A program made the position numbers and the translations under genes. Below, piece by piece: positions 1-11,011 of a DNA stretch of 64,000 bases. The notes below the pieces were generated by a model. That model had not been told where the DNA came from. It did not search any database and was given only the letters and a program-made list of their open reading frames with translations. Source of the stretch: Bremia lactucae (taxonomy: Eukaryota > Oomycota > Peronosporomycetes > Peronosporales > Peronosporaceae); assembly GCF_004359215.1 (NCBI RefSeq), contig NC_090611.1:408856-472855 (forward strand). Reading direction: 5' to 3'. The first letter of the stretch is position 1. Each line of letters opens with the position of its first letter.

Positions 1-31
1 TTCCGCCTTGGTCTGAACAGAACGGCAAAAG

Positions 32-544
32 GTGGCGATGGCCTATTCCAAACTTGGAGGTAGAGCCATGGAGTGGGCACTATCGTGCAGCACGTCCATA
101 AACGACGCTTTTCTGTCATGGGATTCGCTGAAACATCAAATGACCAGCATGTTTGCAACGCCTGATCAGGATTTTTGCATGCGAGCACGGCTCCTAGCGA
201 CTCGACAGGGTAAAAGAACCCCAAGGGACTTTGTTTAGAAGTTGAGAACTCTCATTGCATCTATGCATCAAGACCCGGTGCAAGAAGCAATTGTAGTAAC
301 CATCTTTATGGGGGGTCTCAATGAGGGCGTTGCCCGAACGGAATTATACCGATCGCTTTCTGCTACTTTCAAAGAGGCACTTGCCATAGCTCCACGTGCT
401 GAGTTCGACTTTAAGTATGCTCGTGTTAGCACGCCTGTTTACCGTATGAGCTCTTCGAGCACATGGGTATCGTCTAATAGACCAAAACCCATGGATTTAA
501 GCCTCGTCAAGGAAGGAGAAGATGAACTGCAAGATGTGGAATAG
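32..544 (+). pseudogene. gag relic of element 1
   Basis: One frame reads as a retrotransposon gag core, with a helical stretch (RAMEWAL, LKHQMTSMF, ARLLATRQGKRT) followed by IASMHQDP and TIFMGGLNEG. It resembles the gag at 23.6-24.2 kb, which has FMQGLTDGPVKT at the equivalent place. A TAG at 236-238 interrupts the frame, which then continues unchanged to 544 and ends just after PKPMDLS, the conserved end of the core. No intact zinc knuckle follows. The start is upstream of the window or lost. Confidence 0.7.
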
Positions 545-849
545 CATAAGAATATCCGTAGATGTAAAATGAGTGGAAGCACGAAATATTTACAACCGGC
601 CTACCCCCTACGAAATACGCGTAAAGCTCGAAAGAGCTCCAACTTTGACCTATACCAGAGATCTGGTACGGTGCGGGAAAACGTCGATACCCAGTAAGTG
701 CGGGACGCCCTACTGGGGAAGATCTAGGCTCTGTTGAACCTCTAGGAAGTGAGAATAAACAAAACCTAGCCCCGATTAGCTCGGTGCTCAATGGCACGGG
801 GCGTGAGTACAAGTCTGACTTGTTTGTCGCTCAGGTGAATGTGAAGGGT

Positions 850-1206
850 TTTGATAAGCCATTATAAATTTTAATAGACACAGGAGCGTCTTGCAATTAT
901 GCTCGACATCGTTCCCTTGAGGAAAATTAACAATACGTTGAGGTCCTTAAAGTGCATAAAAGTGATACAATCACTATTTGCTTAGCGACTGGGGCTCGTG
1001 TCACTGTTTCTAAAGTTACATTGAACTTACGCATAAAGCTTCTGGACTTTGACAGTATGGAATGCTGCCTCGATCTTGATTATGATTCCAGATGTGATCT
1101 CATCCTTAGTATGGCCTGGCTTGAACGCTATGAGCCATGGATCGATTGGAGGTCTAAGAGCTTAGGCGCCACGCAAAATGTTCCTAGCAAATTTTTTGGA
1201 GAGTCA
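850..1206 (+). pseudogene. Retropepsin-like protease relic of element 1
   Basis: The plus strand encodes ILIDTGAS at about 868-891. This is the D-T-G-A active-site triplet of retrotransposon aspartic proteases. A TAA follows soon after. The frame resumes at 952 with ATGARVTVSK and ends with the family signature CDLILSMAWLERYEPWIDW (about 1090-1146), matching the LGLPWLRKYE block of the second gypsy family at 24.7 kb. The catalytic triplet is intact but the frame is broken. Confidence 0.7.
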
Positions 1207-1892
1207 TGAACCCACCTTTGCTAGGCAACAAAAGCGCTATTGGCGCGGATCATCAACTGAGTCTGTCAGTTTTGTAGACATCAGAATGTCTGAATTAATA
1301 AATTTCAATGTTGGAAGCATTAATCTGAACCCGACTCAGAAGTAGGAAGTGGAACGGCACGTACTCCGTCGAGTGACACTTGTTGTAATAACGATTCACT
1401 GAATGCTGAAAGCACTGAAGGCCTAAAGCCGAGTCATCATGGGTGTAACATCGCTGAGATACGTGGAGTGGCACGTCTAAGCTTGCCGAGTTTGGTCGGT
1501 CGAGGTGGCACCGTAAGGAGTGTCAGTAGTGACACTGTTGGCGGTTCGCCAGGGCATTTCGGGTCAAACCTTTCTAATGCACGTGAATTGACACGTTAAC
1601 GGTCACTGGACAAGGAAGTTGCGTTACGTAACTCCTGGTCGGATGTCGGATTAGACACCAGCTCTGGTATATAACCAATACAGGCTGAAAAATTTGGAGA
1701 CGTGAATGTCACGGCCTCTAAGAGGTGTATTGTCTCTACATTGAGACAGGGGAGACGCGAAGCGTCTATACCCTCACAAAGTGATACAAGCGAGCAATTG
1801 CATACGCTTGTAATGGTGTAATTGGTAATATCGAGGAAGAAGTAAGCCTTGCGGCAATCCCTTCATTACATGCTCTTTTAGAGCTAGACGCA

Positions 1893-2795
1893 ATGTCTAT
1901 TGACGAGTGCGGCCGAGTCTTACAGGCTAGCGACTTATCTGAGATAATGGTCATTCAACCAACATTAGAGTTAAATTCATCGTCGCTTCTGGACGAAGCT
2001 ATCCTGGAGGATACAAAAGCTGCGATTATTGCGCGTAGTGGATCATCGATTCTTATAGATCCTATGGATTCATTCTATTCCTTGATTAAGGAATTCCAAG
2101 ATGTGGTATGTACCAATACACCATCTGTTTCACCCCCGGATAGAGGCGTCTGTCATGAAATTGACTTGGATCCTGGAACCAAATACTGTGTCACACGACA
2201 GTGCCATTTACCAAAGGGACAGTGTAACGTCATTGACGATTTTTTTCGTGCTAAGCACGAGGCTGTTATGGTACGAAAGAGCAAATCTCTCCATTTGACA
2301 CCGATATTTTGTGTCAAAAAGCCAAATGGTAAATGGCACATTGTACATGCTTAAATTAAGTTTAATACTAGTACTTTACCAACACAAACCCTCTTCCCTA
2401 GAAAGGATTATCTTTTGAACAATATAATGGGATGTAAAATGTATAGTGCACTTGACTTAGTCGATGACCAACTGCTCATGCGAGCGAGCGATATTCCTCT
2501 TACAGCGGTTATAGAAGGTTGCCACAAGGGCTTTCCAACGCCCAGGCAACATTTAATCGTCTTGTGACGCAACTGTTCCGCCCTCATCTAATTTATGCAC
2601 AGACTTTCTTGATGACATACTTGTCCACAGTCGTGTGAAGCAGGGCCAAATGGATGTGGAAAACCACATAGACCATTTACGAGCAGTGCTTGAGTGCATG
2701 CGCTCAAATAAATTGTATGTCAATGTATCAAAATGCATTTTTGGCGTAAAAGATATTCCCTTCTCAGGGTGCTTCCTTGGGAAGCGAGGCCTTTG
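1893..2795 (+). pseudogene. Reverse transcriptase relic of element 1
   Basis: The frame from 1893 leads into FVLSTRL/FFRAKHEA and FCVKKPNGKWHIVHA, the fingers region of gypsy reverse transcriptase, and stops at 2354. Later frames give YSALDLVD, then FLDDILVHSR with the catalytic FxDD at about 2604-2615, and CIFGVKDIPFSGCFLGKRGL. At least two frameshifts and a TAA separate these blocks. The motif residues survive, but the enzyme cannot be made. Confidence 0.75.
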
Positions 2796-2849
2796 AGCGG
2801 ATTTCGCTAGCAGATTGGCCGATTCCTAAGAGCCAAAAGGATTTGCGTA

Positions 2850-3148
2850 AGTGGTTGGGTCTCGCCAATTATTTACACAAATCTAGCGAAAATTACGCTG
2901 ATATGGCGAGGCTATTATCTAATCTCCTTAAAAAGGATAAAGGTTAATGCGGGACTAGCACAGAGCATAATATTTTTCAAGCCGTCAAGGGTAGTCTCAT
3001 CTGCAACTATGTCGCCCCATCTCTCACAGAGAATGGCTCGATGCTATCCTTTTTCGCCGAATACAACTTCGACGTGAAGTATAAGCCTGGCAAGCAGATT
3101 GCATTGGCTAATGCTTTATCACGCAGACCGGATAATGAGCTCTCTTAA
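2850..3148 (+). pseudogene. RT connection / RNase H relic of element 1
   Basis: Blocks LRKWLGLANYLHKSS (the connection after reverse transcriptase) and LSFFAEYNFDVKYKPGKQ followed by ANALSRRPDNE (the end of gypsy RNase H) are readable. The central RNase H domain is missing: the two blocks are only about 100 bases apart, where an intact element has about 300. This points to an internal deletion near 2950-3010. Confidence 0.65.
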
Positions 3149-3261
3149 TTTCGAACAATGTCGCCTATTACCAAATTAATCCGTTCGGCTTACGCCCAGG
3201 ATGTAATGTGTGTAGCTCTGCTATAAGCTCTAAAATAATTGAATCAGGCTCTAAATTGACG

Positions 3262-4420
3262 GCATGTTGCGTGCAAGGTTACATCGAAATTCTATCTATA
3301 ACGACCTGTTGCTTTATTGCACGGACGCTGCGGATCCTCCGCGCGTCGGTGTTCCTCATGACGAGGATTTGAAGTACCGAATCTTCTATATGGGACACGA
3401 TACTGTCCTTGGTGGTCATCTCGGTTGAGAAAAGACCTACGGCTCTGTAAGCCAGATTTATTGGTGGTCCAAACCTTACAAATGGGTAAGCACATACGTT
3501 CACACATGCGAAACTTGCCAAAGGGTTAGACCCTCGGCGCATGCTGCTGCACCACTGGCAAGTCTGCCTATACCCACAGGGTGTTGGGAGTCCATTAGTA
3601 TGGAATTATTTTCGGCCTACCGAAAAAATCGGCCGGTAACATCGGTATAGTAATTTTTGTTGACCGATTGAGCAAAGTGACTCATTAAGCGGCTGTACCG
3701 ATTATCATCGATGGTGAGGGTACAGCAAGGCTGTTCATTGATCGCGTATTTTGACAACACGGTTTGCCTGTCACAATTGTCTTTGATCGAGACCCCTGTT
3801 TCACGGGTAAATTCTGAAAATCAATTTTCGAGTGCTTGGCACCTGATCAAACATGACCACCGCGGTCCATCCGCATATCGATGGTTTGACTGAACTTGCC
3901 AATCGCGTCATTGAAGACGATTTACGCGGTGTGTGAGCTCAGAAACCAAAACACTGGAGCTCAGTGCTCCCAGCAGTGGAATTTGTACAAATAACGCTGT
4001 CCATGCCTCAACACGCTACACTCCGATCAACGCCAACGGTCTCACCCACTCACGCGTTCCGTTAACGATACCAATGCGTGGCTCAGCGCTGATGTCACCA
4101 TATAAGTAAGTTTTTCGCGACGCGGTTTAGTGTCTTAAGGCATGTACGTGGCACGATGACAAATAACCAAGACAAACAGAAAGAACAAGCAGATGCCAAA
4201 GGAAGAAGCTGTATAAATCTTATTGCGGTCGAAGACAGAATTTTATTGAACGCTAAGAATCTACCCATACTGCGGTCTTCGGGCCCAAATTGCGCCCGCG
4301 CTTGATTAAACCATTTACGGTCGTGGCCAAGAAGGGCCTAGCTTACACGCTAAACCTTCCTAGCAAGCTGCGAACACACCCAGTGTTCTACGTCGGCTTG
4401 CTCAAGCTATTTTGCAACTT
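3262..4420 (+). pseudogene. Integrase relic of element 1
   Basis: The zinc-binding head is visible as a His in MGHDTVLGGHLG and the pair CETCQRVRPS (about 3389-3536). ESISMELF (about 3590-3610) replaces the usual xxxDFxxG start of the catalytic core. FVDRLSKVTH, FIDRVF and IVFDRDPCFTGKF follow at 3650-3820 with stops between. Further on, AYTLNLPSKLRTHPVFYVGLLK (about 4340-4410) is the conserved block before the chromodomain in gypsy elements. The frame is broken many times. Confidence 0.7.
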
Positions 4421-4659
4421 TTCCCACGTGGACTAGAAGCGTTTGCGCCGAAAAAGACGGCCATGCCGCAGATTGCTGTATCATCACCAGGATGTCCAGC
4501 TGACCCTCTTAGCGAAGTTGCTGACGGTATATCATTAAAAGACGGTTTTTAACCGCCTCAAAAGAGCCCACAACCCGAGCAAAGCCCTCGCGAAGAAGTT
4601 GTACCTCGTGTGCTTTGGAGCCTCAAATGCTTTCGCCGAGATTTCGGCCACCTCCGGCG

Positions 4660-4815
4660 CTGCTTGATGCGCGAGGGAACCTTCAGTTTCACATGGATAA
4701 ACTCTTAAAGCGACGGCCTCACAAGGGCTAGTACCAGTATCTGGTGAAGTGGCTGGGGTACCCCTCTTCTTAAAACTCTTGGATGTTTGATGTACCTCTT
4801 CCGCAAGATTGACCG
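4660..4815 (+). pseudogene. Chromodomain relic at the end of element 1
   Basis: DKLLKRRPHKG, a stop, then YQYLVKWLGYPSS, a stop, and NSWMFDVPL match the core of a chromodomain (YLVKWxGYPxxxxxWxP). In chromoviruses this domain follows the integrase and helps target insertion to marked chromatin. Two stops inside it show it is dead. Homology with element 1 ends just after this block. Confidence 0.65.
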
Positions 4816-5752
4816 TACGTTGACGTTTTTGAGCGCCAAGCTCAGGGTCAACTCGCGTCAAATGACGATCCCCACCACTAGAATTGAGAAAAGGTGGATC
4901 TATAGCCTCAGTGCGGCTTCGCTTTATGGTTGCACGGTCAATCGAAGCACTGAAATATCGGCTAGGCCTTTCTTCGTTTTGTGGCATAAATGCCGAACGT
5001 TACTGGCCTTTGGCCTTAAGCTTAGCGAAATCGAAGCGAACCTTCCGTTCCAAACGAGCATCAGCCACATCCGCAGACTCTCTAATATTCCACTATTGCG
5101 GAGGCGGCTACCCAGTTCTCAAACGAAGCGTCTTTTTCACTATTTAATTCGTTTGAAAACAAAAACGATCGGAATTTTCCTCATTGAGGTCACCGAAGCC
5201 CTACGGGCCTGATACCGGAATCGCGTCAGATACTGACCTTGAGTCATTATTTTGGGCGTCAGGTATCGCTTATGAAGAGCGTCGCGAGCATCGAGCTCCT
5301 CCGGCGTCCTTGCCGTGAGTTTGAAGATCCAGGTGGCCAAGCTGTGACCCAAGATCTCTTTGAGACGCTCTTCCACACTAAGTGGAGTGAATCGGTATTC
5401 ACTCTGAGCTTTTGTCTTCGCTATCACTGCAACTCGACGACGAGCTTGTTCCTGTATGAGGATTGCCCGCTCTTGCTCATCATCGAGCGTATTCGTGATG
5501 ATATTGGACTCAGGGTCTGGCGTCCGGTGTAATGAAGCTAAACTGCCATGCCTGCAACACCACGTTTTGGAAACGGATTTGGAGCCCGACGGAACTCGCT
5601 ACACGTCGAAGCGTATATGAGCTAGGCTCTTCTAACTCTTCCTCCGATAGAGTGTGACTCATATAGGCTACCTGCAGCTCAATGTTAGGGTTGTAGCTAG
5701 GAGTCGGTGACCCACGCTTTGTTGTCAATAGACAAGGAAATGCAAAACACAA
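4800..5752 (-). pseudogene. gag-like coding relic of an opposing LTR element
   Basis: Read on the minus strand from 5752, three open stretches follow one another: SYNPNIELQVAYMSHTLSEEE, then EYRFTPLSVEERLKEILGHS to RYQARRAS (5427-5140), then a basic, proline-rich segment below 4987 (DRHLTRVDPELGAQKRQRT). They lie just inside an LTR in the same orientation (5833-6030), where gag belongs. I see no zinc knuckle or other diagnostic motif, so gag is inferred from position. The part below 4815 overlaps the plus-strand chromodomain relic and is probably a shadow. Confidence 0.35.
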
Positions 5753-5832
5753 TCAAACAGTTAGTTGCTCATATGCAACCTCAAAGAGGAAAGGAAGCGA
5801 ATGTTGTCACTAGGTGTCAACAGCCTGAGGGG

Positions 5833-6030
5833 GGTAATGGGGCAGACATCGGTTAGTGAACCGTTGCTGTGGTACGTTTACTTTATGGGTAAAACACCCT
5901 TTTGTTCTATTTTAAAATTAGATAATTACTAAAACCCCATTCATATGGGTAACATATGCGCAGCCACCATTTATAAATCTGGCGGCCGAGTGCTACGTTA
6001 AATTAGCTAGGGTAAGGTTAAAGATTAAAA
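5833..6030 (-). repeat. LTR family A fragment, minus orientation
   Basis: The reverse complement matches the plus-strand copies at 10545-10700 and 30300-30480. Shared blocks are a 'ttacccata...aatggg' stretch, a 'tttaaaattagataa' stretch, 'ttttacccataaagtaaa', 'gtaccaca' and 'aacggttc', ending near 'cccattac'. It is therefore the 3' part of an LTR reading leftwards, next to the minus-strand gag-like relic. Confidence 0.7.
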
Positions 6031-6189
6031 TAGGTAAATATAGCTCAGTTCTTCTTTTGAGCTTCTGGAGAAACGTGAGCAGAAAGATTTCGCATCATCC
6101 ATTGAACGAAGTCCTTACGCATTCAGTTCCGTACAGCACAAGCAACTATATATAAACTGACCACATTTTGCTTCCTGTAGGTTTTCAAG

Positions 6190-6790
6190 CAGGCCCGAAA
6201 GGCTCTATCAATGTACTACAATGATAGGATCACAAGCACCAAAGGATCACCGTGCTCTCATGCAATTCAACAGCTGCGAAAGATGGAATTAGCATTGCAT
6301 AAAGCTCATTTCCACAAGAACTGGTGGCTTGATGAACCCTAAATGTCTCACTGCGACACTTGTGCAAGAAGAGAAGCTTTTCGGAATAATAGCCAAGTTG
6401 CAAGGGCACATCCAGGCTTGCTTCCCGCAGCGGCAACGCCTCCTGGAGCAAGATCTCAATAGCCTTGCGTCTGTTTAGGCACATCGATTAATGATCCTGC
6501 CTCATTGGCTACACGTGAACGGCCAAAATGATCAAAAGGTACCAAACGCGGTCCGTCAGCATTTGAGTACATTGAAAGGACAGGGCGAGGGCCACAAAAA
6601 CGGAGATGCGGCGTTGCGATCAAGAAGGTCACAAGGACAGGGCAAGGGCCACAAAAATGGAGATGCGGCGTTGCGATCAAGAAAGTCACAACAAGTGCAA
6701 GTGTCGTCAAACCAGAAGCAATTACTAAATCTGCGCCGGTTAATGCCGTCATTTTGGCAAATGCTCTGCCTTGCTACTCTGGTAACAGGA
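6190..6790 (+). pseudogene. C-terminal relic of a MULE/FAR1-type transposase
   Basis: Plus-strand frames give GSPCSHAIQQLRKMELALHK then FHKNWWLDEP (about 6240-6335), like the SWIM-type zinc end of Mutator-like transposases. Next come DPASLATRERPK and GTKRGPSAFEY (about 6490-6570), then a knuckle-like CDQEGH / CDQESHNKCKC. The same order (DP..R.RGRP, S.FE, CRRCRQVGHNSKSC) occurs at the end of the better-preserved MULE at 21.6-21.75 kb. Stops and frame changes make it a relic, and neither its N-terminus nor terminal repeats were found. Confidence 0.55.
6576..6689 (+). repeat. 57-base tandem duplication in the MULE relic
   Basis: Two copies of a 57-base unit beginning 'aaggacagggc' start at 6576 and 6633 and differ at only a few bases. 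The unit covers the zinc-knuckle coding part of the relic, so the knuckle is present twice; only the second copy keeps the HNKCKC end. Confidence 0.85.
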
Positions 6791-6990
6791 GTTGGTCTAA
6801 TGAGAAACTGTGAGTTTTTCATGCAGTTTTCTCGAGATAATTTTCGCTTAGCAAGCAGCTTCTCGTGAACAAAGAAAGCGAAGTTCAAACCATCAGACCT
6901 TTCTTGAGGTCTTGAAGAAATTACGAGTGTGATACAGCTTGCAGCGCAGATGTACTTGAACACTTGAAAGCCAACCGTCATCGGACGTCA

Positions 6991-7599
6991 TCACAACCAA
7001 TATTGGGAAAGATGCTCATTAGGAGAATGTATCATCACGCGAACAATAAATATGTTGACTTCAGTGAGCGACTGACAAAAATATTGACACGTTGCCTGCT
7101 TTCGATTTGATGCTTGTATATTAGCTAGCGCAGTGTGTGAGCAAAATTGTGCTTTCGCACTAGGAAGCAAAGATTGAAAAGCAAAAAATATCTTAATTCT
7201 GCCTCATCGATCATGCTGATAGCTCGCATATGCTTGCACTCCTAAATACGTGGTCGTCATGACCTTTTCTAGGGGCAAAGCAGCTTAATGCTTAGTTTTT
7301 ATCTATTTTTTAAAGAGCTTCTTGGAGCAGTTCTTGGTGTTCGAACAAGGGGAAACTATTAGAAATAGGTTGATGACATATTATTTTGCTTGCTTGTTGT
7401 CATGCATACTTCTCCTTTGGTTGCTCCATACAAATATTGCTTCTAAATGCTTAATTGTAAGCACGTTCTGCTTAGGACGTGCAGCGTTGCTATTACTCCG
7501 TCAATCTTCTGCTCATTAGCTTTAAACACGTCAGTGTGAGAGCACTTATCCAATCTATGAAGCTTGATGGTCTCGTCGACACTTCTGCAAACCTTAAAA
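6991..7599. other. Intergenic, nothing recognised
   Basis: Open frames here are short, and no motif, repeat pair or RNA gene could be supported. Confidence 0.5.
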
Positions 7600-7872
7600 G
7601 ATTTTATGAAGCGAAGCTACCTCGCTCCTTAAGTCAGAGAAGGAGTTTTAGACTAAAAGAATCTTTTAGTTCTAAATAACTAATTGGTACAACAACTCAG
7701 GGAGTCGTAGAGTCGTACAAGCTAACAAAGCTTAAAGGATCCTAGTCCAACAAATTCAGGGATTCGTAGAACTAAGTGGCAAGTAGTGCCCGAGAGTATG
7801 TACCTTCGAAAGCCTTCTATCTCTCACAGATCAATGCGCAAGCCTTAGACAGGCACTAGACAGGTATAGATT
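7600..7872 (+). repeat. LTR family A fragment (5' part)
   Basis: Matches 30005-30260 through 'ctacctcgctcct', 'caactcagggagtcgta', 'ccttctatctctcacagatc' and 'aatgcgcaagcctta', with scattered substitutions and small indels. The match stops near 7872. The 3' part of the same LTR resumes at 10545. Confidence 0.8.
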
Positions 7873-9129
7873 CCACCAAGGAACGACCGTATGCAATTTC
7901 TTGACTGATTCTTTGGCGCTGCTTTAGAGCTGCTAGAACCAACTACTCATAAACTTTAATCTAGTCGCCCGTTGATTCCGATCCATTTCTTTAAAGTTGC
8001 ATGTCCACCTTCAGCGCGAGATATCAACATGCCCAAAATGCTTCAGTTTTTTTGTCCAAGCAAGAATAATTTTTGCTTTGTGCACGATCCATGTAGATAG
8101 CGATGGTGCATTGCTAGTCCGATTTATAGCATCCCTGAGAAGCATCCAATTATTTTTGAATTCCAATACAGATGCAGAGTGGTACAGCTCGCCACTTTGT
8201 GTAAAGAATCCAGTCTTTATCCTTCGAGTTATGCTTAATAGTGTTTCTCAGCACGTGTTTCGCAATATGACATATGCCAAAAAAATAATTTCTTGAGGTA
8301 GATTTAGTGCGATTTTAGTCATCGAGGCCAATTCTATGTTAGTGACAATGACAATAGGTCCAGCGATTCTGTCTTGATAGAAGGGTCTCATATTGCTGAA
8401 GTGCCCAGATGTAATGATCCTATGATTCGCGTAGCAAGAGATATAACGACGGAACTATGACTGGGTTGTGCATGCCACACCCATGACATGGAGCAGTGGC
8501 AGTTGAAATCTGGAGATTTGTCCGCTCTCAGTTCAAGTTGAGATATATTGTGAAAAAAATCCATCCCGTCAATTTCGCATGTCGAATCCACTATAAGAAC
8601 GCCTCATACAGAAAAATCCACATCTGTTGGGATACAAGGTTCTAGTGCAATTAAGAGGCGTTTGAGGTTATTCGACGAATACTCTCGATCAAATTTATGG
8701 TGAATTGCATTTTTCTTCAGTGTGTCAAGTAGCGCTCCAAGAGGGCTACGCCTAAAGAGAAATTCTGCTCGCTTACGCATTTTTACATTTTAATGTCTTG
8801 TTTAGTGGCATGTCTTGTCCAGTAGCAAGAAAAAGAGGATCTGGTCGCATCACGGTGCACAAAAATAACCAAGGAGGTGCTCCACCTACCTTTTGAAAAG
8901 TCCAGAACCTGCTGCTTTTGCAAATGATTTAATGCCCTGGCTTCCGAAAAGGCTGCAACTCTATCGGTTTTCTCATAGTTGTGTGCTGCAACGACCACAC
9001 GTACTCTACATTCTTGCACAGCATTTTGATGCAGTTGGCGCTCATAGTGGCTGCCCATGAGCACATACTAAGCTGTATTGACGTTTGACAAATCTTTGTG
9101 CCCTTGCTTCTGTACCAATGCAAACACAT
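7873..9129. other. Intergenic, nothing recognised
   Basis: Short open frames exist on both strands, but none shows a domain, coding continuity with a neighbour or a good splice partner. It lies between the two halves of an LTR and may be inserted repeat DNA. Confidence 0.45.
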
Positions 9130-9139
9130 TAGTAGACGC

Positions 9140-9355
9140 TCAGGTGTCTACTGCGGGAAGCAACTCGCCTCCATCTGCGACAGGAGGTGACATGTACGGG
9201 TCGGCGTCATCGTCCGACCCGGTGGCAACTTTAGAGGTCTCCGGTTCTCCCGGGGCCCAATCCGCCAAAGCTATTGTTCCGGCACGACACTCAAAGAGTT
9301 GTTCGTGACGTTGTATAAGTCGTCTGATCTTCTTGTTGTGTTGTTGTGGAGTCAT
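9140..9355 (-). pseudogene. Possible N-terminal fragment of a retroelement gag-like protein
   Basis: A minus-strand ATG at 9355 opens a 71-codon frame starting MTPQQHNKKIRRLIQRHEQL and turning acidic (GSDDDADPYMSPPVADG). The composition is protein-like and the region is repeat-rich, but no family motif is present. A small host exon or chance frame are alternatives. Confidence 0.22.
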
Positions 9356-10544
9356 CTTGAGATAACTCCATTAATAATGACAATTCCAGTGATGTAACCT
9401 TGTATTACTAGGTATGAAGTGATCGTAAAGATCACTTCGAGAGCACTCTTCGCACCAATGCTAACATTAGTTAAAGGGCGAGGGGCCACAATATATATAT
9501 TCGCTGCGATTTGCTACCGAAAAGCAATTCTGGTTGTCTTCTAAAGGCAACTTATGTTGTTATATTGGTATGGAAAATGTGCGTTGAAAAACACTGTTCG
9601 GCTCATCCAAGCTTTAAAAACCTGGTGCAGACGAAAACGAGTTCTTTATCGATGCCTTGTTTCGGCACTGATCTAAATTATCGATGGCACACTGGCAAGC
9701 GTGATAAGGATGTAACTTCTTTATTTCAAGCTTAGGAAACATTCATATAGAATGTGCAAAGCGCATTGACAAACTGGATATTTTCTCTGACCGAATAGTT
9801 CAACGGTCCGAAGTCGGTGCACGCTATAATCTGCATATTTGTTTAGAGAGGCAGGTTTACCTTGCTTCTCGTGGGGGCCCTGTCTAGGCTGCTTATTGGG
9901 TGCAATCCATGTCCCTAGGGAGGCGTGCTTCCTGAAATACCCTCATTGGAGGACGTGCATCTCTTCTGAGATGCGCGAAGGGATTTCTGACTTAAAATCC
10001 TTTTACGAGCGCGCGAAGTGCTCGTCTTTCGATGGACTTCGACCTATAGGATGGGTCTCGTCATACTGTTGGACGAGGCCCGGAACGTCTGTCATTAATT
10101 GGGAGCAAGGTTTCGAACTATCATTCCGGGGATGTATCCTCGCCATCGAACGAGATAACTCGTTCGGACCCGCTTCACCTCGCAGTGGTTCAAAAAATGT
10201 TCAACTAAAAAGCGCTTGTCACCATCCGAGTCCTTTAATGGATATGGAGGATAAATCGGGTTCGACTGACTCGTTGGACCCGACTATTAATTAACATGTC
10301 GCATCTTCCGGCACTTGCGGGAGGACGTTGATCATAAACATCCCCGTGCGGATTTAATCCTTATGATGACGCTAGAATTTTTTTGATGTAAAATTTTATT
10401 CAGTTGCTATCCTTATTATTATTTTTGATTAGAAGCTGTGTTTGTTTTTCCTTGGGGCGCATCAAACCCTTCACGACGAGCTAGCGACAGCTCGTCATGA
10501 GATTACATCCTAGAAGGATGAAGTGAAACGTCTGGTTTGAAACT
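9356..10544. other. Repeat-derived intergenic DNA, no gene supported
   Basis: An open frame at 9839-10294 (151 codons) has no recognisable domain and odd composition (Cys, Trp and Ser rich). The stretch leads directly into an LTR fragment and is probably the decayed 3' interior of an LTR element. Confidence 0.4.
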
Positions 10545-10700
10545 TTCAGTCTCCAAACGACCACATTTGTTACCCATAATAAATGGGATTTAAGTAACTA
10601 ACTAATTTAAAAATTAGATAAAACGGTATTTTTTTTTTACCCATAAAGTAAATGTACCACAAGAACGGTTCTCCAACCGATGACATAGTACGTCCGACGT
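10545..10700 (+). repeat. LTR family A fragment (3' part)
   Basis: Matches 30355-30470 with 'ttacccataataa.tgggattta', a 'taactaacta' stretch, 'acccataaagtaaatgtacca' and 'aacggttct'. It is the part of the LTR that is missing at 7872. Confidence 0.8.
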
Positions 10701-11011
10701 AAATGTAGGATTCGCACGTACCCTACGAGGCAGCTCAATCGTGAACGCATTGCCTTAGCGGTGCAGTACACGGAACGGGGTGCACATTACACTTTATTTG
10801 CGCTTTTAAATTGGCCACGGGGGTTGGCAACCGATATCAAACTTTTTCCATGACCGTGCTGGCGCGTCACAGATTAAATATGCATATTTATCGAATTTAC
10901 GAGTTCAAAGGTTTCGAAGAATTATTAAGAAATAATACAATGTATCAGCCAATAACTCTCGTTAGGCTACATGTATTGGGCTTTTTTAAATAATAAGTCC
11001 CTTCATACTTA
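10701..11011. other. Intergenic spacer downstream of the helical-protein gene
   Basis: No supported gene. It contains the 3' flank of the minus-strand gene that ends at 11012. Confidence 0.5.

Larger units (their letters stand above)
1..4830 (+). mobile_element. Degenerate Ty3/gypsy chromovirus, element 1 (5' end outside window)
   Basis: Remnants of gag, aspartic protease, reverse transcriptase, RNase H, integrase and a chromodomain occur in that order on the plus strand, the Ty3/gypsy order, with a terminal chromodomain as in chromoviruses. Every domain is split by stops or frameshifts, so the copy is dead. The left end runs off the window, and no LTR of its own is visible on the right, where it meets an opposing element near 4.8 kb. 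A reverse transcriptase fragment of the same family is at 63.4-63.7 kb on the minus strand. Confidence 0.85.

Noticed and set aside
4535..4815. Minus-strand frame overlapping the chromodomain of element 1
   Set aside because: The plus strand carries a recognisable chromodomain there, so the lower part of the minus frame is a shadow.
9839..10294. 151-codon plus-strand frame
   Set aside because: No domain, odd composition, no splice partner, and directly upstream of an LTR fragment.
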